A program made the position numbers and the translations under genes. From assembly GCA_903859795.1 (NCBI GenBank), contig CAIOOC010000402.1, forward strand, positions 1-5,029: DNA of 5,029 nucleotides, written 5' to 3'. Positions 1-5,029 of the stretch are shown here, one piece after another (position 1 is the stretch's first letter; each line of letters begins with the position of its first letter). This DNA is from an uncultured Bacteroidia bacterium. Lineage in GTDB: Bacteria > Bacteroidota > Bacteroidia > Bacteroidales > Prolixibacteraceae. Below the pieces are notes generated by a model, which was not told the DNA's origin, did no database searches, and worked only from the letters and a program-made list of their open reading frames with translations.

Positions 1-86
1 AGGTAATGCAATACCTCAATAGAATCATCTACTTACAGGATGGAACCGTTGAGAAGGATAAACTGATTTTAACCACAGAAAATTAG
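1..86 (+). CDS. ABC transporter ATP-binding protein, C-terminal end (partial)
   Basis: Only the last 27 codons are inside the window; the reading frame enters at position 3 and stops at TAG 84-86. The peptide contains NRIIYLQDGTVEKD, which matches the end of the nucleotide-binding domain of MacB/LolD-type ATPases, where the segment after the H-loop reads like 'xxRiixLxDGxi'. Walker A, Walker B and the signature motif all lie upstream of the window, so the catalytic core cannot be checked. By family knowledge it would hydrolyse ATP in the cytoplasm to drive the two FtsX-type permeases that follow. Its stop is 5 nt before the first permease start, which supports one operon. Assignment to the ABC ATPase class rests on this short tail plus the neighbouring permeases; the exact subfamily is inferred. 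Confidence 0.82.
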   Translation, partial: VMQYLNRIIYLQDGTVEKDKLILTTEN

Positions 87-91
87 TCGTA

Positions 92-1261
92 ATGCTGGCA
101 ATTACTTTGGCATATAAAAATTTATTGGGCGCCGGATTAAGAACGTGGCTCAATGTGTCTGTCCTTTCAATTGCATTTGTTGTTATCGTATTTTACAATG
201 GCATGTTGGATGGATGGAACAGGCAGGCCTATAACGACACAAAAGAATGGTCTGTAGGAGACGGAGAGCTTTGGCATCCCAATTATGATCCGTTTGATCC
301 GTTTTGTCTCCAGGATGCCCACGCACAGGTAACCGGAAAGATAAAAACTCTTGTCGAAGAAACCCGGCTGACTCCCATACTCATTACCCAGGCAACAATT
401 TACCCTCAGGGAAGAATGCAAAATATCTATTTGAAGGGAATTGATCCGAAACAGAAAATTCTGAAACTGCCAACAATGGTATTAGAAGAGGAAACAGGCG
501 AAATTCCCGCGATCATTGGGAAACGGATGGCGGAGGCAGCAAAGTTGAAGAAAAGTGATCAGGTGTTGATTCGCTGGCGCGATAAAAACGGGACATTCGA
601 TTCGCGAGAAGTTAAAATTATGTCAGTTTTTAATTCAAATGTACAGTCTGTCGATAACAATCAGATTTGGATATCTTTAGAAACTTTACAGCAACTAACC
701 GGCATGGAGAACGAAGCTACTTTGCTCATAGCTGATAAAAACTATACGAACGTAAGTATCGGACCATGGATTTATAAAGACCTGAAATTTCTGTTGAAGG
801 AGATCGAGGATATAATTGAGACCAAAAAGATCGGAGCTGGCGTTATCTATGGTCTCCTTCTTGCAATAGCGTTACTCGCCATTTTCGATACACAGGTACT
901 ATCAATATTCAGAAGGCAACGTGAGATCGGAACATACGTAGCATTAGGCATGACTCGTCGTCAGGTGGTTGCAATTTTTACAATTGAAGGGAGTGCTCAT
1001 AGTATCTTAGCAATCTTAGTCGGATCAATTTACGGCGTTCCATTATTATGGCATCTGCAAAATGCCGGAATTCAGATGCCCAAATATGTCGATTCGATGG
1101 GCGTATCCATCTCGGATAAGATATTCCCGGTTTACAGCATTGGACTGGTCATTTCAACAATCGTACTCGTTATAATTTCAGCAACTATTGTGAGTTACTT
1201 TCCTACGCGGAAAATTACACGACTAAGGCCAACTGACGCTTTAAAAGGAAGGATACAATGA
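92..1261 (+). CDS. FtsX/MacB-family ABC transporter permease (first of pair)
   Basis: Inner-membrane permease of 389 residues with the four-helix layout of the LolC/LolE/MacB group. TM1 lies at about residues 19-37. A large periplasmic domain spans about 40-245, and three C-terminal helices lie at about 249-271, 301-321 and 346-369. Between TM2 and TM3 is the coupling segment RRQREIGTYVALGMTRRQ (274-291), the typical FtsX-domain motif that contacts the ATPase. The end, FPTRKITRLRPTDALKG, is the usual 'P-x-R-x-I-x-x-L-x-P-x-x-A-L' tail. The start at 92 is 5 nt after the ATPase stop. No good Shine-Dalgarno site precedes it, which is common in Bacteroidota. The gene overlaps the next permease by four bases (ATGA), suggesting translational coupling. 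Likely role: one half of a heterodimeric permease that extracts lipoprotein or another hydrophobic cargo from the membrane. A MacB-like efflux or antimicrobial-peptide role is the alternative. The cargo is not visible. Confidence 0.93.
   Translation: MLAITLAYKNLLGAGLRTWLNVSVLSIAFVVIVFYNGMLDGWNRQAYNDTKEWSVGDGELWHPNYDPFDPFCLQDAHAQVTGKIKTLVEETRLTPILITQATIYPQGRMQNIYLKGIDPKQKILKLPTMVLEEETGEIPAIIGKRMAEAAKLKKSDQVLIRWRDKNGTFDSREVKIMSVFNSNVQSVDNNQIWISLETLQQLTGMENEATLLIADKNYTNVSIGPWIYKDLKFLLKEIEDIIETKKIGAGVIYGLLLAIALLAIFDTQVLSIFRRQREIGTYVALGMTRRQVVAIFTIEGSAHSILAILVGSIYGVPLLWHLQNAGIQMPKYVDSMGVSISDKIFPVYSIGLVISTIVLVIISATIVSYFPTRKITRLRPTDALKGRIQ
1246..1253 (+). promoter_or_regulatory. Possible ribosome binding site for the second permease
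   Basis: AGGAAGGA ends 4 nt before the ATG at 1258 and sits inside the last codons of the upstream permease. It is the only start in the window with a purine-rich Shine-Dalgarno-like tract. The spacing is short, and the same bases encode K-G-R, so it may be coincidental. With the ATGA overlap it would suit coupled translation of the two permeases. Confidence 0.35.
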
Positions 1262-2532
1262 TCAGATTTTTATTAAAGGGGATTTTATACGACAAAAGCA
1301 GAAGTCTGCTGCCAATTTTGGTAGTATCAATTGGTGTTTCATTAACCGTAGTCATGTTCTGCTGGATTAAAGGAATTATGGGTGAGTCTGTCAGGATGAA
1401 TGCAAACTTCACAACCGGTCATTTAAAGGTGATGACCCGGGCTTATAAAAAAGATACTGAACAGATGCCTAACGATCTGGCGATAATGGGGGTGAATAAG
1501 CAGCTGGAAGAACTAAAAACTGCCTATCCCGATATCGAATGGGTAAAGCGGATCCGGTTTGGAGGTTTGATTGATTTCCCTGATTCAAACGGAGAAACCC
1601 GTGCTCAGGGTCCGGTGGTTGGTTGGGCTATTGATTTGTTTTCACGACAATCGACCGAGAGCTTCCGGTTTAATCTTGCCAAATCGCTCGTATCAGGCAA
1701 ATTGCCTGTAAAGCCTGGCGAAGCAATGATTTCCGATTTTTTTGCCACTAAATTTCAGGTAAAACCAGGTGATACATTTACACTTTTCGGAACAACAATG
1801 GATGGTGGGATGGCTTTCAAAAATCTGATAGTATCGGGAACTATCCGTTTTGGCTCGGCTGCACTTGACCGGGGAGCGATAATCGCAGATATTTATGATA
1901 TTCAGATGGCATTGGGAATGAATGATGCTGCAGGTGAAATACTGGGATATTTCAATTCAGATCATTATGACGATATGGAGGCAAAAGCAGTATCAGCGTC
2001 TTTTAATGACAAATTCAAAACGGTGAACGATGAATTTACACCGGTTATGACAAGCCTCAGGGACCAGTCCGGAATGGCTGAATACATTGATTATGCGAAT
2101 GCTGTAGGCACAGTGATGATTATTGTATTTATGGTTGCCATGTCGATTGTATTATGGAATGCCGGACTCCTGGGTGGTTTGCGCCGGTACAATGAATTTG
2201 GAGTCCGGCTTGCCATGGGAGAAGATAAAAATCATATTTACAAGACTTTAATTTACGAAGCAATTTTTATCGGCACCATTGGTTCACTCATTGGAACAGC
2301 ATTAGGTCTGAGTCTTTCGTTGTATTTGCAGACAGTCGGTATCGATATCAGCGGGTTCATGAAGAATTCATCACTGTTAATGCCGTCGGTTGCACGGGCT
2401 GAGATTACACGGTCAGCATGGTTTATTGGATTTATCCCGGGTCTATTCTCAATGGTCTTGGGAAATGCACTTTCCGGGATAGGAATTTACCGAAGAGAAA
2501 CTTCACGGCTGTTTAAGGAGTTGGAGGCATAA
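1258..2532 (+). CDS. FtsX/MacB-family ABC transporter permease (second of pair)
   Basis: Second inner-membrane permease, 424 residues, with the same topology as its neighbour but clearly different sequence. TM1 is at about residues 17-37, the periplasmic domain at about 40-280, and later helices at about 283-306, 333-357 and 387-409. The coupling segment RRYNEFGVRLAMGEDKNHIY (309-328) corresponds to the REIGxxxAxG region of FtsX domains. It is less canonical than in the first permease, with NEFG in place of REIG. The periplasmic part is about 35 residues longer than that of the first permease. Start ATG 1258 overlaps the preceding stop (ATGA). Two unlike permeases plus one ATPase resemble the LolC-LolE-LolD arrangement rather than homodimeric MacB. 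That comparison is from architecture only; residues that would bind a LolA partner cannot be assigned by eye. Confidence 0.92.
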   Translation: MIRFLLKGILYDKSRSLLPILVVSIGVSLTVVMFCWIKGIMGESVRMNANFTTGHLKVMTRAYKKDTEQMPNDLAIMGVNKQLEELKTAYPDIEWVKRIRFGGLIDFPDSNGETRAQGPVVGWAIDLFSRQSTESFRFNLAKSLVSGKLPVKPGEAMISDFFATKFQVKPGDTFTLFGTTMDGGMAFKNLIVSGTIRFGSAALDRGAIIADIYDIQMALGMNDAAGEILGYFNSDHYDDMEAKAVSASFNDKFKTVNDEFTPVMTSLRDQSGMAEYIDYANAVGTVMIIVFMVAMSIVLWNAGLLGGLRRYNEFGVRLAMGEDKNHIYKTLIYEAIFIGTIGSLIGTALGLSLSLYLQTVGIDISGFMKNSSLLMPSVARAEITRSAWFIGFIPGLFSMVLGNALSGIGIYRRETSRLFKELEA

Positions 2533-2658
2533 GTATTGAAAGAATTAAAAAATTAAAAAATGGAAGAATGAAACGAGCCATGAGCAAAATTCGCTCACAC
2601 AAGCGCATGACTGACATGGCGAGTTCCATCTGGCCTTTAAAAAACAAATTATAGACAG
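2533..2658. other. Intergenic region between permease and LolA-like gene
   Basis: This 126-nt gap starts with an A-rich stretch (about 2533-2573) and continues into more GC-balanced sequence. The latter holds two overlapping short inverted repeats and a 28-codon ORF (ATG 2568 to TAG 2652-2654) that ends 4 nt before the next gene's start. The ORF has only GGAAG, 3 nt upstream of its ATG, as a ribosome site, which is too close to be convincing, so it is not called as a gene. No Bacteroidota-type TAnnTTTG promoter element or GC-rich terminator with a U-tract was found. Confidence 0.5.
2577..2620. repeat. Short inverted repeats in the intergenic region
   Basis: GCCATG (2577-2582) pairs with CATGGC (2615-2620) across a 32-nt loop. 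TGAGC (2581-2585) pairs with GCTCA (2593-2597) across 7 nt. The two stems share bases TG at 2581-2582, so they would be mutually exclusive at those positions. They might form an RNA structure in the leader of the LolA-like gene, but stems of 5-6 bp are short enough to arise by chance. Confidence 0.3.
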
Positions 2659-3390
2659 ATGAAAGTAATGATATTCATACTGATTTGCATGTTAGGCTTG
2701 GCATTTGATTATACTGATGGAGATCTGATCATGCGTAAAGTGGATCAGAATATGTCGTCCAGGAATCGTGTTTTTGAATCATCTATGACCATTCACGGAA
2801 AACGAAACAGCCGGACAATCGTTTCAAGAACGATGTCAGAAGGGACAAAAAAGTCATTTACCGAATCTCTCTCTCCTGTAAGTGAGAAGGGGACAAAGAT
2901 GCTTAAACTCCAGGGGCAGCTTTGGATCTATTCACAATCAACTGACCGCATTATTCAAATTTCTGGTAATATGCTACGTCAGTCTGTCATGGGATCTGAT
3001 CTCTCGTATGAAGATATGATGGATGACCGGAAACTCACAGAGATCTATTCTGCAAAAGTGACAGGTGAGGAAAAGGTAGCCGAAAGGAATACCATCTTAG
3101 TTGAACTGAATGCAAAAGTTGAAAATGTCGCTTACTTTAAACAACGCATGTGGATTGATCAGGAAAGGTTTGTTCCGCTGAAAGAGGAACTATATGCCAA
3201 AAGTGGTCAGTTGCTAAAGCGGGTAGAATTTAAAGATGTTGAGAAGATTCAGGGTCGCTGGTTTCCCACTACGATTTTTTATAAGGATATTTTAAAAGAT
3301 GGCAACGGAACAGAATTTAAAATGACGTCATTGAAGTTTGATCAGGATATTCCGGAATACCTTTTTACTAAGGCAGCGCTGAAACAATAA
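2659..3390 (+). CDS. LolA-like outer membrane lipoprotein-sorting protein
   Basis: A 243-residue exported protein matching the LolA-like 'outer membrane lipoprotein-sorting protein' family (the group I know as PF17131). The N-terminus (about 1-16) is a hydrophobic signal-like segment with only one lysine before it and no clear A-x-A cleavage site. Cys10 is not in a proper lipobox. Recognisable features are LQGQLWIYSQSTDRIIQISG (84-103), followed by a MLRQSVMGSDLSYEDM region (105-120) typical of the family, a strand-rich middle, and QGRWFPTTI near 198-206. The family folds as a half-barrel that shields acyl chains or other hydrophobic ligands. Its place downstream of an ATPase and two FtsX permeases on the same strand suggests it accepts the cargo they release. 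No in-frame start lies upstream before TAA 2638-2640; ATG at 2668 is an alternative start. Which cargo it carries is not known. Confidence 0.88.
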   Translation: MKVMIFILICMLGLAFDYTDGDLIMRKVDQNMSSRNRVFESSMTIHGKRNSRTIVSRTMSEGTKKSFTESLSPVSEKGTKMLKLQGQLWIYSQSTDRIIQISGNMLRQSVMGSDLSYEDMMDDRKLTEIYSAKVTGEEKVAERNTILVELNAKVENVAYFKQRMWIDQERFVPLKEELYAKSGQLLKRVEFKDVEKIQGRWFPTTIFYKDILKDGNGTEFKMTSLKFDQDIPEYLFTKAALKQ

Positions 3391-3428
3391 AAATCTTTAT
3401 TTTTAACAATTAATCCATTCTATAACCT

Positions 3429-4781
3429 ATGAGCAGATTATCCATTTTTCATTACCTGTTGTGGGTTATCTTCATTTTTGATTTCCAGGATCTTGAGTCC
3501 CAAACTCCTTATTCCAGTCAATGGCCAGGTTTTCGCGGACCACAAGGATGCGGATTTATCGAAAATGTTAAAACTCAGGTCGATTGGAGTGTGGATAGTT
3601 CGAAAAATATCAAATGGAAAACTCCTATTCCCGGGCTGGGTCATTCATGCCCGGTTATTTGGGATAATTACCTGTTCGTAACAACTGCAGCAAATAAATC
3701 AAATAATGAATCTCTTAAAGTAGGTCTGTACGGCGATATTGATGAAGCAAATGACAGTATAGAGCATGAATTCAAAGTTTACTGTCTGGATAAACAAACC
3801 GGTAAGATCATTTGGGAAAGAGTTGCGCATAAAGGTATTCCAAAATCGAAACGTCATACAAAGGGATCACAGGCTAACTGTACCCCGGCAACAGACGGGA
3901 AATACCTTGTCGTGCATTTTGGCTCAGAGGGGCTTTATTGTTATGATTTTAAAGGAAATCTCATCTGGAAAAAGGATATGGGATTGCTGACTCCGGGTCC
4001 TTACTCCGATCCCGGAGTTGAATGGGGTTATGCAAGTTCTCCTGTTATTTTTGAAGGTAAAATAATTGTTCAGTGCGACATTCCTAAAACTCCCTACATT
4101 ACAGTATTAGACCTCTTAACCGGAAATGAAATCTGGAAAGCCTCGCGAGGTGATGAGGTTTCAACATGGTGTACTCCGGCAATCTATTCCAGGAACGGCA
4201 TAACACGCGTTATTGCCAATGGATTTACACACATCTGCGGATATGACTTCAAAACAGGCGCAGAGATCTGGAAACTTGGCAATGGGGGTGATGCTCCCGC
4301 CCCCGCACCGGTGATAGCTAACGATCTGATCTACCTGAACAGCGCCCACGGCAAATTCTCCCCAATTTATGTTGTTAAACCAGATGCTACCGGAGATATT
4401 ACACTTTCCCCTGACAGTACTAAAAATAAATATATAGCCTGGAGTATTAAACGTGGAGGTGCCTATATGCAAACGCCGTTAATTTATCGTGGATATCTTT
4501 ATAATCTGCAGATAAACGGCCAACTTACCTGTTTTGATGCACTCACTGGAGTGCCAAAATATAAGGAAAGTCTTAAAGAAGCTTTTACCTCCTCAGGTAT
4601 TGCAGCCGACGGAAAGCTCTATTTCAGTTCTGAAGATGGGAATGTGTACGTAATTAAGGCAGGACCTGAATTTCAATTACTTGCTAAAAATGCACTGAAA
4701 GATATTTGCATGGCAACACCGGCAATTTCAGGCAATACCCTCATCTTTAGAACACAACATTATCTGATTGCTGTGGAGTAA
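3429..4781 (+). CDS. Secreted PQQ-like beta-propeller repeat protein
   Basis: A 450-residue protein with a hydrophobic signal segment (about 5-18) and a plausible cleavage after LES24, before Gln25. The mature part opens with WPGFRGPQGCG (32-42), a hallmark of the PQQ-like (BamB/quinoprotein-type) propellers of Bacteroidota, Planctomycetes and Acidobacteria. Blade motifs of the form 'xxxD-xx-TG-xx-xW' recur: LDKQTGKIIWE (120-130), YDFKGNLIWKK (172-182), LDLLTGNEIWKA (227-238), YDFKTGAEIWKL (272-283), FDALTGVPKYKE (369-380), and a last blade around EDGNVYVIK (402-410). The likely location is the periplasm or outer membrane face. The fold serves either as a binding scaffold, as in BamB, or as a quinoprotein enzyme. 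No PQQ-dehydrogenase catalytic set is recognisable, so no reaction is assigned. It contains ten cysteines (41, 74, 119, 151, 171, 216, 248, 270, 368, 427). It follows the LolA-like gene after 38 AT-rich bases, so it may be cotranscribed. Confidence 0.9.
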   Translation: MSRLSIFHYLLWVIFIFDFQDLESQTPYSSQWPGFRGPQGCGFIENVKTQVDWSVDSSKNIKWKTPIPGLGHSCPVIWDNYLFVTTAANKSNNESLKVGLYGDIDEANDSIEHEFKVYCLDKQTGKIIWERVAHKGIPKSKRHTKGSQANCTPATDGKYLVVHFGSEGLYCYDFKGNLIWKKDMGLLTPGPYSDPGVEWGYASSPVIFEGKIIVQCDIPKTPYITVLDLLTGNEIWKASRGDEVSTWCTPAIYSRNGITRVIANGFTHICGYDFKTGAEIWKLGNGGDAPAPAPVIANDLIYLNSAHGKFSPIYVVKPDATGDITLSPDSTKNKYIAWSIKRGGAYMQTPLIYRGYLYNLQINGQLTCFDALTGVPKYKESLKEAFTSSGIAADGKLYFSSEDGNVYVIKAGPEFQLLAKNALKDICMATPAISGNTLIFRTQHYLIAVE

Positions 4782-4819
4782 ACGCAGATTTTTTCAAAAA
4801 CAAAAAAAGTTTCTCAAAA

Positions 4820-4942
4820 TACGTAGATACAATGCCTTACTACAAACTGACAATATCAAAAAACAACATGTAACGGGTCTTCAACGATGAAACATTGCCC
4901 TGCTACGAAGTGAATATACCTTAAAACGGCGGGCAGATAGCG
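4820..4942. repeat. Decayed copies of the 21-bp repeat
   Basis: Between the propeller gene and the perfect array lie degenerate repeat units in the same 21-nt register. The 24 nt from 4820 match the array at 20 positions. In 21-nt blocks phased with the array, hand counts of identity to the unit are 17 (4822-4842), 8 (4843-4863), 7 (4864-4884), 15 (4885-4905), 11 (4906-4926) and 8 (4927-4947), where about 5-6 is expected by chance. The anchor TACG falls at 4820, 4904 and 4946, separated by 84 and 42 nt, both multiples of 21. Two or three units are clearly related; the weaker blocks are supported mainly by phase. No gene was called here, and the 38 nt before it are an A-rich spacer. Confidence 0.65.
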
Positions 4943-5029
4943 TACTACGAAGATACATCGCATTACTACGAAGATACATCGCATTACTACGAAGATACAT
5001 CGCATTACTACGAAGATACATCGCATTAC
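4943..5029. repeat. Perfect 21-bp tandem repeat array, cut by window end
   Basis: Four identical 21-bp units occupy 4943-4963, 4964-4984, 4985-5005 and 5006-5026. The first three bases of a fifth follow before the window ends. Each unit begins TACTACGAAG and ends ACATCGCAT. There are no spacers, so it is a direct tandem (minisatellite) array, not CRISPR. Because 21 is a multiple of three and no forward stop is present, all three plus-strand frames stay open (heptads YYEDTSH, TTKIHRI, LRRYIAL), as do two minus-strand frames. None of the three forward frames has an ATG before the array downstream of its last stop, so no gene start is visible. The total copy number is unknown. Confidence 0.95.

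Noticed and set aside
3386..3404. Possible terminator after the LolA-like gene (AATAAA / TTTATT with a 4-nt loop, then T's)
   Set aside because: The stem is only A-T pairs and overlaps the stop codon, so it is too weak to claim against the AT-rich background.
3403..3426. TTAACA and TATAAC as a sigma-type promoter for the propeller gene
   Set aside because: The spacer is only 12 nt and the would-be -10 lies 2 nt from the start codon.
4161..4472. Minus-strand ORF of 103 residues inside the propeller gene
   Set aside because: It lies wholly within a well-supported coding sequence on the other strand and shows no recognisable protein features.
4789..4809. T-run and A-run after the propeller gene as a terminator hairpin
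   Set aside because: It would be a pure A-T stem without a following U-tract; more likely simple AT-rich spacer.
4856..5026. Minus-strand ORF of 56 residues made of MRCIFVV heptads and a short tail
   Set aside because: It is an open-frame by-product of the 21-bp repeat. Its peptide is not preserved in the decayed copies (for example, the MR of the heptad reads GQ there) and no ribosome site is visible.
4943..5029. CRISPR array
   Set aside because: The units are directly adjacent with no spacers, are only 21 bp long, and there are no cas genes in the window.

Overview
The window reads as a piece of a moderately AT-rich Gram-negative genome, most likely Bacteroidota or a close relative. The clues are weak or absent Shine-Dalgarno sites at most starts, a LolA-like 'outer membrane lipoprotein-sorting' protein of the type common in that group, and a secreted PQQ-type beta-propeller opening with a WPGFRGP motif. 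This placement is inference from protein style; no rRNA or other marker is present.

Layout: all genes lie on the plus strand. Positions 1-86 hold the last 27 codons of an ABC transporter ATPase. Two FtsX/MacB-type permeases follow at 92-1261 and 1258-2532. The first starts 5 nt after the ATPase stop, and the second overlaps it by an ATGA, so the three form a tight operon. A 126-nt gap with small inverted repeats and a doubtful 28-codon ORF leads to a LolA-like periplasmic protein at 2659-3390. After a 38-nt AT-rich spacer comes a secreted beta-propeller protein of 450 residues at 3429-4781.

The ATPase, the two permeases and the LolA-like protein fit together as an export machine. In the LolCDE model, the ATPase and a permease pair release a lipoprotein or other hydrophobic cargo from the inner membrane, and the LolA-like protein carries it across the periplasm. 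The cargo cannot be read from the window. The beta-propeller may be a co-localised periplasmic protein, but its functional link to the exporter is unproven.

The last ~210 nt contain no convincing gene. They hold a 21-bp tandem repeat with four perfect copies and the start of a fifth, which runs off the end of the window. Before it lies about 120 nt of decayed copies that stay in 21-nt register. In one forward frame the best-preserved decayed copies keep the peptide heptad RRYIALL better than the DNA, mostly through synonymous differences. This is the most unusual feature of the window.
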